From contig JBDTRM010000160.1 in NCBI GenBank assembly GCA_039931675.1, positions 1-34,852 of the forward strand: DNA of 34,852 nucleotides, written 5' to 3'. The notes below the pieces were generated by a model that made no database searches, was not told where the DNA came from, and worked only from the letters and a program-made list of their open reading frames with translations. Shown piece by piece: positions 18,674-26,500 of this stretch. The position numbers and the translations under genes are program-made. The stretch is from JAEUTH01 sp039931675. Lineage in GTDB: Bacteria; Bacteroidota; Bacteroidia; AKYH767-A; OLB10. Numbering within the stretch: position 1 is the stretch's first letter; the number at the start of each line of letters is the position of its first letter.

Positions 18674-19135
18674 ATGCCGGGAACATTTTCACAAATCTAC
18701 ATCCAGGTCATATTTGCTGTTAAAGGCAGAGAAAACCTAATCTCCAAACAATGGAAAGATGAATTGCATAAATACATTGCAGGCATCATAAAAGGTAATA
18801 ACCAAAAATCAATCATCGTAAATGGAATGCCCGATCATATTCATGCATTTATTGGCTTACGACCTGTAATGGCAATTTCCGATTTGGTGAGAGAGATGAA
18901 AAACAATTCATCAAATTTTATCAACGATAGAGAATTAGTAAGGGGAAAATTTTCATGGCAGGAAGGATATGGAGCATTTTCATATTCACATTCTCATATT
19001 CAAAATGTTTATAATTATGTTTTGAATCAGGAAGAACACCATAAGAAGAAAACTTTTCGTGAAGAGTACATTGGCTTCTTAAAAAAGTTTCAAGTTGAAT
19101 ACGATGAAAAATATTTATTTGATTGGATAGAATAA
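18674..19135 (+). CDS. REP-associated tyrosine transposase (IS200-like Y1 family)
   Basis: This 153-residue single-strand DNA transposase belongs to the HUH/Y1 superfamily. The HUH metal-binding motif is H55-I-H57 in GMPDHIHAFIGL. The likely catalytic tyrosine is Y115 in NVYNYVLNQEEHH. WQEGYGAFSYSHSHI (95-109) is a well-known stretch of the Bacteroidota members. The full length matches the family and all key residues are present, so it looks intact. Start ATG 18674 follows directly on the left inner REP (CATTATTATG), leaving little room for a ribosome site. The REP-mirrored surroundings are typical of RAYTs, which are thought to process REP sequences rather than move autonomously. No tnpB or accessory gene accompanies it. 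Confidence 0.9.
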   Translation: MPGTFSQIYIQVIFAVKGRENLISKQWKDELHKYIAGIIKGNNQKSIIVNGMPDHIHAFIGLRPVMAISDLVREMKNNSSNFINDRELVRGKFSWQEGYGAFSYSHSHIQNVYNYVLNQEEHHKKKTFREEYIGFLKKFQVEYDEKYLFDWIE

Positions 19136-19207
19136 TATCACCCCTTCGGGGTTTTACGGGTGTTCGGGTAATAATATTATTATAATCATATCATCCCTTC
19201 GGGATTT
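19134..19207 (-). repeat. Right REP pair of the RAYT unit, inverted relative to the left
   Basis: The inner palindrome (CCCCTTCGGGG, 19141-19151) and the outer palindrome (TCCCTTCGGGA, 19194-19204) lie in mirror order to the left pair. The inner copy overlaps the transposase stop codon region. Confidence 0.75.
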
Positions 19208-19225
19208 ATGTACGCTCCGGTACAT
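19208..19225. repeat. Short perfect palindrome adjoining the RAYT unit
   Basis: ATGTAC (19208-19213) and GTACAT (19220-19225) enclose GCTCCG. The inner 12-mer TACGCTCCGGTA recurs at 28844-28855, just before the tandem repeat array. Whether this marks a repeat boundary or is chance cannot be told from one window. Confidence 0.4.
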
Positions 19226-19263
19226 TATAGCTCATAACTCACATTACAACAACAATTAACAAA

Positions 19264-19509
19264 ATGAAATCCATGCTCATACAATTGACCAATCCAAAAG
19301 TTTTAGGTCTTTTACATGAGATGGAAAAATTGAATCTTATAAAAATTCTAAAAAATGATGAGATAAATTTATATGAAAAGTATGAAGGTAAACTTCCCTC
19401 ATCATTCGGTGATAAACTTCAAAACTATGTTACAAGAGGTCGTGATGAATGGAATAATAAATCCAGACAATTAGGCCTTTCAGTTAAATCAACATTTCAC
19501 AAAAAATAA
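19264..19509 (+). CDS. Small protein of unknown function (81 aa), possibly antitoxin-like
   Basis: I do not recognise this protein confidently. Its N-terminus, MLIQLTNPKVLGLLHEMEKL, followed by a lysine-rich helix and a C-terminal part with RGRDEWNNKSRQ, resembles small Bacteroidota proteins that often accompany toxin-antitoxin genes; that is an impression, not a family match. It has no signal peptide or membrane segment. It begins 57 bases after the RAYT unit and ends 21 bases before xylF in the same orientation, so it could be co-transcribed with the transporter. The ATG choice is natural, with an A-rich leader (AATTAACAAA) before it. Confidence 0.6.
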   Translation: MKSMLIQLTNPKVLGLLHEMEKLNLIKILKNDEINLYEKYEGKLPSSFGDKLQNYVTRGRDEWNNKSRQLGLSVKSTFHKK

Positions 19510-19530
19510 TTAAATCAAATAACAACACTC

Positions 19531-20547
19531 ATGTTCAAAAAAATCACTTCTCCCCTACTCGCTTTACTCTTTACATTAATTTTTATTTCATGCGGAAATA
19601 AGCAACCCAAAAAACTTCGCATTGGTTTATCAATGGATACTTATACCGAAGAACGCTGGAAAAAAGATGCTGAATTTTTTGAAGAACGTGCCGCGCAACT
19701 TGGAGCAGAAGTGATACGACAGGTTTGCAATGGCAATGAGCAATTGCAAAATGAGCAGGTTGAAAATCTGCTTACTCAAGGCATTGATGTTTTGGTTATC
19801 GTTCCCCACAACAGCAAGACTGCTGCTGCGGCAGTTAAGAGCGCAAAGGCAAGCGGAATAAAAGTTATAGCTTATGACCGTATTATTAAAGACTGTGATT
19901 TGGACTTATATGTTTCATTCGATAATGTAAAAGTTGGCGAATTGCAGGCGCAATACATGTTTAATCTTGCTCCAAAAGGAAATTATATTTTAGTTGAAGG
20001 CTCATCAACTGATGAGAATGCATTCATGTATGAAAAAGGTCAGTTGAGTATTTTAAAACCTGCTATTGATAAAGGTGATATTACAGTAGTGTCGCAGCAA
20101 TATTCAAAAGACTGGTTGCCTATTGAAGCCCTTAAACAAGCTCAAAATGCTTTGACAAAATCAAACAATAATATTGCGGCAGTAGTTGTTGCCAACGATG
20201 GTCTTGCAAGCGGCTGCATACAAGCTTTGGCTGAACAGCAACTTGCGGGTAAGGTGCCGGTTAGCGGACAGGATGCAGAGTTAGCTGCCATACAACGAAT
20301 CATTGATGGAACACAAAGCATGACCGTTTATAAACCGATTAAACAACTTGCTTATGCCGGTGCAGAAGCCGCTGTTGCATTCGCGCAAAAGAAAGATGCA
20401 CAAGGCGTAAACAATAAAATTAACAATGGTACTAAAGATGTTCCTTCACTATTATTAACTCCAATAAGCGTTGACAAAAACAATTATATGGAAACTGTGG
20501 TGAAAGACGGATACATTAAAAAAGAACAATTGAAAATGCAAAATTGA
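19531..20547 (+). CDS. xylF: Xylose-type ABC transporter substrate-binding lipoprotein
   Basis: This protein captures the sugar for an inner-membrane ABC importer. It has 338 residues with a lipoprotein signal and lipobox IFISC (C21). The rest is a periplasmic-binding-protein type I fold of XylF type: KLRIGLSMDTYTEERWKKDA, NGNEQLQNEQVENLLTQGID, VIVPHNSKT, IAYDRIIKD, YVSFDNVKVGELQA, VSGQDAELAAIQRI and GTQSMTVYKPIKQLA are all XylF-like. E. coli XylF is a soluble periplasmic protein, so lipid anchoring here differs. xylG and xylH follow in the same direction, separated by repeat-containing gaps. D-xylose is the best guess for the ligand, but a related monosaccharide is possible because ligand residues cannot be checked without a structure. 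Confidence 0.85.
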   Translation: MFKKITSPLLALLFTLIFISCGNKQPKKLRIGLSMDTYTEERWKKDAEFFEERAAQLGAEVIRQVCNGNEQLQNEQVENLLTQGIDVLVIVPHNSKTAAAAVKSAKASGIKVIAYDRIIKDCDLDLYVSFDNVKVGELQAQYMFNLAPKGNYILVEGSSTDENAFMYEKGQLSILKPAIDKGDITVVSQQYSKDWLPIEALKQAQNALTKSNNNIAAVVVANDGLASGCIQALAEQQLAGKVPVSGQDAELAAIQRIIDGTQSMTVYKPIKQLAYAGAEAAVAFAQKKDAQGVNNKINNGTKDVPSLLLTPISVDKNNYMETVVKDGYIKKEQLKMQN

Positions 20548-20563
20548 TAATTGATAATTTTAA

Positions 20564-20638
20564 CGTCATTGCGAGGAACGAAGCAATCCCCCGGATGGTT
20601 ACTACTAATTAAAGATTGCTTCGTTCCTCGCAATGACG
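20564..20638. repeat. Inverted interspersed repeat pair between xylF and xylG
   Basis: The left arm starts CGTCATTGCGAGGAACGAAG (20564 onward) and continues to 20588. Its reverse complement occupies 20614-20638 (starting GATTGCTTCGTTCCTCGCAA). The two 25-base arms match perfectly and enclose 25 bases, so the transcript can form a long hairpin between the two cistrons. A further single arm lies at 22198-22222. Confidence 0.8.
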
Positions 20639-20677
20639 AGTTTCCTTATTCCCTTATTACCTTATTACCTGCAACAC

Positions 20678-22186
20678 ATGCTACTCCAAATGCAAAACAT
20701 CATCAAAGAATTTTCAGGCGTTCGCGCTTTGAATGGTGTTTCATTTACTGTGGAGCAAGGTGAGATACATGCACTTTGCGGAGAGAATGGCGCTGGTAAA
20801 TCAACCCTGATGAAAGTGCTGTCAGGTGTTTATCCCTTCGGAAGTTATAGTGGTGAAATTATTTTTGATGGAGAGTTGCAACGTTTCAAAACCATTTCAG
20901 ATAGTGAGCATAAAGGCATTTCAATTATTGCACAAGAGTTGGCATTAGTTCCTGAAATGAGTGTTGCCGAAAATATTTTTCTTGGTCGTGAAATAAAAAA
21001 GAATGGTGTAATTGATTGGAGCGCAACAAATGCAGAAGCGGCAAAACTCATTGCAAGACTTGGAATAAATGTTTCCACCAAATCATTAATAAAAAATCTT
21101 GGCGTTGGCATGCAGCAGATGGTTGAGATTGCAAAAGCACTTTCAAAACAGGCTCGCCTGTTAATTCTTGACGAACCTACTGCAGCACTCACCGAAAAAG
21201 AATCAGAAGTTTTATTACGCATTCTTCTCGATCTTAAAGCGCAGGGATTAACTTCCATTATTATTTCTCATAAACTAAAAGAGGTATTAAGCATTGCTGA
21301 TAATATTACAGTGCTTCGCGATGGTTCGTCAGTTGGTAGTCTTACATCAAAAGAAGCAAATGAAAACGCATTGGTAAAATTAATGGTTGGAAGACAGATG
21401 AATGATTTATTCAACAAGCAAAAATTAGTGCGTGGTGAAAAAATATTGGAAGTTGAAAACCTTACTTCATACACTGAAATCAATAAAGACAAAAAAGTGA
21501 TTGATGATGCATCAATAGAAGTTTACAAGTCGGAGATAGTTGGTATAGCCGGCCTGATGGGTGCGGGACGAACAGAATTGATACAGGCTGTTTTCGGAGT
21601 ATGGAAAGGAAAAGTGAAAGGTGCCATTAAACTGATGGGCAAAACTGTATTGCACAAAAGTCCTTTGCAGGCCATTCAAAATGGTTTTGCATTAGTGAGC
21701 GAAGACCGTAAAAAATACGGTTTGATTTTACCAGAAACTATCATTAAAAATATTTCGCTTGCGTGGTTACGCAACATGAGCAGGAATGGTTTGATTCAAA
21801 AAATTTTAGAGAAAAAAGAAGCACAGCGTTTTAAAGAAGAATTAAAAATAAAAGCATATTCTATAAAACAAGCAGTAGGAAATCTCAGTGGCGGCAATCA
21901 GCAAAAAGTTGTTTTGGCAAAGTGGTTACTCACCAATCCAAAGGTTTTAATATTGGATGAACCCACACGTGGCATTGACATAGGAGCGAAAGAAGAAATC
22001 TATACACTCATTCAAAAATTAGCACAACAAGGGGCAGCCATTTTAATGGTAAGCTCTGAATTGCCGGAGTTACTCGGTATATGTGACAGGATATATGTAA
22101 TGCACGAAGGCAAAATTGAAACATGCCTTAACCGCGAAGAAGCTACTCAGGAAAAGATTATGCATTTTGCGGCTGGGTTGGGGTAA
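20678..22186 (+). CDS. xylG: Xylose-type ABC transporter ATP-binding protein, two fused nucleotide-binding domains
   Basis: This cytoplasmic ATPase drives sugar import. From the chosen ATG the protein has 502 residues. Domain 1 has Walker A GENGAGKST (35-43) and Walker B LLILDEPTAALTEKE, with a degenerate signature GVGMQQMVEIAKAL. Domain 2 has the altered Walker A GLMGAGRTEL typical of CUT2 sugar ATPases, signature LSGGNQQKVVLAKWL and Walker B LILDEPTRGIDIGAKEE. The frame is open back to an ATG at 20633, but that ATG lies inside the interspersed repeat and would add SFLIPLLPYYLQ-like residues foreign to the family, so the ATG at 20678 (MLLQMQNIIKEFSGVRALNG) is preferred. It sits between xylF and xylH in the standard order. 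Confidence 0.9.
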   Translation: MLLQMQNIIKEFSGVRALNGVSFTVEQGEIHALCGENGAGKSTLMKVLSGVYPFGSYSGEIIFDGELQRFKTISDSEHKGISIIAQELALVPEMSVAENIFLGREIKKNGVIDWSATNAEAAKLIARLGINVSTKSLIKNLGVGMQQMVEIAKALSKQARLLILDEPTAALTEKESEVLLRILLDLKAQGLTSIIISHKLKEVLSIADNITVLRDGSSVGSLTSKEANENALVKLMVGRQMNDLFNKQKLVRGEKILEVENLTSYTEINKDKKVIDDASIEVYKSEIVGIAGLMGAGRTELIQAVFGVWKGKVKGAIKLMGKTVLHKSPLQAIQNGFALVSEDRKKYGLILPETIIKNISLAWLRNMSRNGLIQKILEKKEAQRFKEELKIKAYSIKQAVGNLSGGNQQKVVLAKWLLTNPKVLILDEPTRGIDIGAKEEIYTLIQKLAQQGAAILMVSSELPELLGICDRIYVMHEGKIETCLNREEATQEKIMHFAAGLG

Positions 22187-22197
22187 CTTGGTCGGCT

Positions 22198-22222
22198 CGT
22201 CATTGCGAGGAACGAAGCAATC
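22198..22222 (+). repeat. Single arm of the xylF-xylG repeat family, between xylG and xylH
   Basis: CGTCATTGCGAGGAACGAAG followed by CAATC repeats the arm found at 20564-20588. Its inverted partner is missing: GAGAGATT at about 22243-22250 could be the first bases of that partner, after which the double-hairpin element begins. Confidence 0.7.
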
Positions 22223-22249
22223 TGTAATTGGGTAGCAGCTTCCGAGAGA

Positions 22250-22332
22250 TTTGCCTGTGGTTGGTGTTTTTTTCACCAACCACCGACAGCACACCGAAAA
22301 ATGGTTGGTGAAAAAAACACCAACCCTACGCA
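22250..22332 (+). repeat. Double-hairpin element, copy 1 (about 83 bp)
   Basis: Two arms each form a hairpin: TGGTTGGTG-T7-CACCAACCA, and about 20 bases later TGGTTGGTG-A7-CACCAACC. The arms are also reverse complements of each other, so the whole element is a nested inverted repeat. The central segment contains GACAGCACA. The same element occurs in opposite orientation at 27361-27443, with matching outer bases (TTTGC at one end, TACGCA at the other). Confidence 0.75.
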
Positions 22333-22372
22333 CAACTTCAAACATCAAACATCAAACTCAAAACCATAAGTC

Positions 22373-23485
22373 ATGCAGGAAAAAATAAATCTTCGTCCAT
22401 TCATCATGTTAGGAGCACTCATCATGATATGGATTATTTTTTCATTCACCACTGATGGAGTTTTTCTTAATGCGCGTAACTTCAGTAACCTGATGCGGCA
22501 AACTTCTATTGTGGGAATACTTGCAACAGGAATGGTGCTGGTTATTGTTGCAGGACACATTGATCTTAGTGTGGGTTCAATGGTAGCGCTTACAGGTGGC
22601 ATCGCTGCCATAGCAAATGTTTGGGGTGATTACTCCTCTCCCCTTTCAATATTAATTGCACTCCTTGCAGGAATGTTATTAGGTACTGTTAACGGCTACC
22701 TTATAGCCTATCAAAACATTCCTGCATTTATTGTTACGTTAGGTGGCATGTTAGTCTATAGAGGAGCTGTAAAAGGAATTACGAAAGGTGAAACAGTCGG
22801 TCCCTTAAAAGAAAACTTCCAGGGCATTGGAAGTAGTTTTTTACCTCAGTATATCGCTTACGGTATGATGGTTATCGGAATAATTGCGATAGTATTCTGG
22901 CTCGTCAACCAACTTAAAACTGTAAAGGCCGAAGGTGGAAGAACTATAATTCCAATAATAACATCTACCGTATTGGCTGTTGCCATAGTTGCTTTCTTTT
23001 TAATGTTGATTCAATACAAAGGTGTTCCCAACCAGGTTTTAATCATGCTGACCATTGCAGGTATTGTAACCTTTGTTGCAATGCTCACTCCTTTTGGTCG
23101 TTACGTTTATGCAATAGGCGGAAATAAAGAGGCCGCTTTTTATTCAGGCATCAGCATACGCACCAATTTATTTTTTGTTTACATCATTATGGGTTTGCTT
23201 GCCGCTGTAGCTGGAATTGTTTACACCGCACAATTGGGCAATGCAACTGCAAATGCAGGCCGTAATTTAGAACTTGATGCAATTGCCGCATGTGTAATTG
23301 GCGGCACAAGTTTGCTTGGCGGCAAAGGTTCTATACCCGGTGCATTACTAGGTGCATTGGTAATGGCTTCACTCGACAATGGAATGAGCCTTATGAATAT
23401 CCAGGATTTTATACAGGACATTATTAAAGGTATCATCTTAGTTACTGCCGTGTGGTTAGATGTTTCTGGTGGAAAGAAAAATTGA
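22373..23485 (+). CDS. xylH: Xylose-type ABC transporter permease
   Basis: This inner-membrane permease of the CUT2/XylH type has 370 residues and about ten hydrophobic segments. The family signatures NLMRQTSIVGILATGMVLVI, GHIDLSVGSMVALTGG and NIPAFIVTLGGMLVYRG are visible in the first half. A hydrophilic loop KTVKAEGGR sits in the middle, and AACVIGGTSLLGGKGSIPGA, the conserved cytoplasmic coupling motif, is near residues 303-322. The start ATG 22373 gives the normal N-terminus. It lies 186 bases after xylG, a gap filled by two repeat elements, which is unusual for an ABC operon. No xylA or xylB genes follow; the next gene is unrelated. It would form a homodimer with two copies of XylG's product function. 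Confidence 0.92.
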   Translation: MQEKINLRPFIMLGALIMIWIIFSFTTDGVFLNARNFSNLMRQTSIVGILATGMVLVIVAGHIDLSVGSMVALTGGIAAIANVWGDYSSPLSILIALLAGMLLGTVNGYLIAYQNIPAFIVTLGGMLVYRGAVKGITKGETVGPLKENFQGIGSSFLPQYIAYGMMVIGIIAIVFWLVNQLKTVKAEGGRTIIPIITSTVLAVAIVAFFLMLIQYKGVPNQVLIMLTIAGIVTFVAMLTPFGRYVYAIGGNKEAAFYSGISIRTNLFFVYIIMGLLAAVAGIVYTAQLGNATANAGRNLELDAIAACVIGGTSLLGGKGSIPGALLGALVMASLDNGMSLMNIQDFIQDIIKGIILVTAVWLDVSGGKKN

Positions 23486-23536
23486 TTTGTTTCACCATAT
23501 TTACAGATTAAATACCAGGTATAAAAAATGTTGACC

Positions 23537-26500
23537 ATGAAAACAACTTGCATTTTTTTTCTGCTGCTTCTTACATTAACCTCTTCAAAAGCCCAGTATT
23601 GGATGCAGCGTGGCGGAGGCCTCACCATTGATGAAGGAATGGACATTGCATCTGATGGAGCTAACAACACCTATACCACAGGTTATTTTACAACCACAGC
23701 TACTTTTGATAATAACAATATTACCTCGGCAGGGCTTGATGATATTTTTATAGTTAAAACAAGCAGTGCAGGAAACCTTCAATGGCTTAAAAGAGCCGGT
23801 GGTTTAAATATTGACAAAGCATTGTCCATTGATGCCGATAATTCAGGTAACATAGTTGTAACCGGATTCTTTTATACCACTGCCGATTTTGTCGGACAAA
23901 CAATAACGTCAGCCGGGCAGCAGGATATTTTTATTGCAAAATATAATTCAGCAGGCACTTTGCTTTGGGTTAAAAGAGCAGGTGGTACAGGTAGCGATAT
24001 TGGTAACGGAGTTACTTTTGATAATTCGGGAAATGTGATTGTAACAGGTGAATTTGCAGGCAGTTGTTCATTCGGAAGTACTACCCTTGTTAGCCAGAAT
24101 AGTTCCATAGATATTTTCACGGCCAAATATGACAGTAACGGAAATTTGCTTTGGGCAAAAAAAGGTTCAGGCCCTTATACTGATCGTGGCACTGATGTGT
24201 CTGCCGATGTAAACGGTAACATATACGTAGCAGGAATGTTCAGTGATACCATCACTTTTGATCAGCAACATAACAATCCCATGTACAATGCAATGTTTGT
24301 AATTCAATATAATGCATCGGGAACGGAGCAATGGTTCAGGTGGATGGGTAGCGGAACTGCAGTGAACATGGGTGGTGTGGCAGTTCATAATAACGATGTA
24401 AACATTACCGGTAATTTCAGCGGTACATTATATTTTTTCGGAGGATCAACCAATCCCACATTAAGCAGCACTTATGCAAATGATATTTTCGTTTGCAGGT
24501 TTGATGTACAGGGAAATCTTATCTGGTCTCAGGCAGATGGTTCCTCGAGCGAAGTTACTGCACAAGCTATTGGCACCAATAGTACTGGTGAGATTATTAT
24601 AGGGGGAAATTTTAAATGCCGGTTTTCAGATTTTTCTCTGCAATACGGTGATGGAGTTTTTTGCAGCGTTGGTTATTGGGATACTTATACTGCTTCTTAC
24701 GATAACTCCGGAAACTGGCTGTGGGCGCGGCAGTATGGCGGCAATCAAAATGATTATTTTAATGGATTGACCGTATTGCCAAATAATAAAACAGCGAACA
24801 CCGGTAGCTATGAAAACCGTTTCGGTGTTCCGTTTGAACAAGGTGTTTTTACTGCAAAAGGTCAGCTTGGTGTTGATTATGACAATTTACCTTTAAGTAT
24901 TCCGGCCTATTGTTCAGATAATAGTTATGGGCATTTTGTGAACTATCTTTCTTATGGCAACAGTGATATTTTTATCAATAGCAACGTTGATATAAACCGC
25001 CAGCCCTACGATTATTTTCAAAGAACAGGTTCAATATGCACCCGCCCTTTTAATGACATTTGCATTGGTGGAAGCCTGGCAAATCTCTCATGTCCTGATA
25101 CAATAACTCATTGCGGATCAACAAGTATTGGTGTTGATTTGAATACATATAATTATATAGATCCTGATTTTAATTATTTATGGAGTACCGGTGATCTCAC
25201 AGGCTCTATCGGAGTAGCTAACTCCGGTTATTATAATGTAAAGGTCACCTCTGCTGATGGCTGTTTTGTAAACCTTGACACCGTTTATTTTTTATCCAAT
25301 CCTGATCCGCCCCAGCCACTTATTACTGACAGCAAAGGAATTAATATCAATGCAAGTTCTACCCAACCCATACCAATATGCCTTCCCGATTCTGTTATTT
25401 TAACTTGCTCTAATGCCGGTACTAACATAGTACACTGGAATAGTTTTCCTGTTGGTCAAAATCCCGTAACCATTTTCACAGGGGGAAATAAAAACTGCAC
25501 ACTGACAAATCAATTTGGATGCACAAACAGTAATTATGTACAAATAATTGCGGGCATTGCCTTACCTGTTGTTCAGCCAATAATGAAATGTCTTGATGAC
25601 ACTGATGGAAATGATACAATTACTTTGTGTCTTGGAGATAACTTCAGAATGTTTTTATATGACCAGCTTTCAAATCCCGGTGGTAGTAATATAAATTGTT
25701 TCCCTGCTATGACTTATGCCAACTGGAATGCCAATGCAACTTTAGCTTATGGTACACCGAGTATATGCTCGCCCTATTCCGAAAATTACTTTTCTCCAAT
25801 CTCAGTAGGAAATTTTTCAGTAACAATTTCTTCATGGATCATTCGGTCTAATCCATGTGATACAGATTCCATTTTTTGCAGCAAATCTTTATATATTCTA
25901 GTTAATCCAACCCCCACCGGAAGCATAAATAACATAGTGATTACCGGTCCAACCACCATCTGTCCGGGTGATACAGTTATGCTTATTGCAACACCTGATA
26001 CCAATATTTATAATTGGTCAACAGGTGACCAAAATGACACTATTTTTGTGAATCAACCTGGATTTTATTATGCCTCAACATATCAAACAATAACAAATGT
26101 ATTTGGCTGTTCCGCAACAATTAGCGGATCAGCAAATATTTATATCACACCATATCCCCAGCCAAATGTTACCATGATTCCTGTTAATGGATTGATTTGC
26201 CCAAATGATTCAGTCGAACTCATTTGTTCGGGAACAGGGTTGTATCACTGGCAAGGGCCTAACGGAAATGTTGGCAATAATGCCAGTGCTGTGTATGTAA
26301 ATACACCCGGTTTTTATTATTGTATTCAGACAGTGGCCCCAGGCTGCGACCTTGTTTCTAATACGGTGCAGGTGATACAGTATAATATTCCATTAATTAT
26401 TTCTTTTCCGGGTGAAGCTATTTGCTCTAATACTCCGGTTATGTTAACTGTTATAACGAATCCCGGCAGTATAATTCAATGGCTGCCACCGCTATCAGGG

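Larger units (their letters stand above)
18598..19207 (+). mobile_element. RAYT/REP unit: Y1 transposase framed by mirror-image REP pairs
   Basis: The unit of about 610 bp has an outer palindrome with core TCCCGAAGGGA at each end and an inner palindrome with core CCCCGAAGGGG next to the transposase gene. The right-hand pair is the reverse complement of the left-hand pair, so the order is outer-inner-gene-inner-outer. The left inner repeat ends against the start codon and the right inner repeat begins over the stop codon. Match extends past the cores: ATGATTATAATAA adjoins both outer copies and ATTATT both inner copies. The spacers of about 20-25 bases between outer and inner palindromes differ between sides. 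Confidence 0.75.

Noticed and set aside
20551..20763. Small gene between xylF and xylG
   Set aside because: It reads through the interspersed repeat and into the xylG start in another frame; no protein-like character.
19531..23485. Ribose (Rbs) or galactose (Mgl) transporter
   Set aside because: The binding-protein motifs (SMDTYTEERW, NGNEQLQNEQ, YDRII, SGQDAEL) match the XylF pattern better, though the ligand remains unproven.
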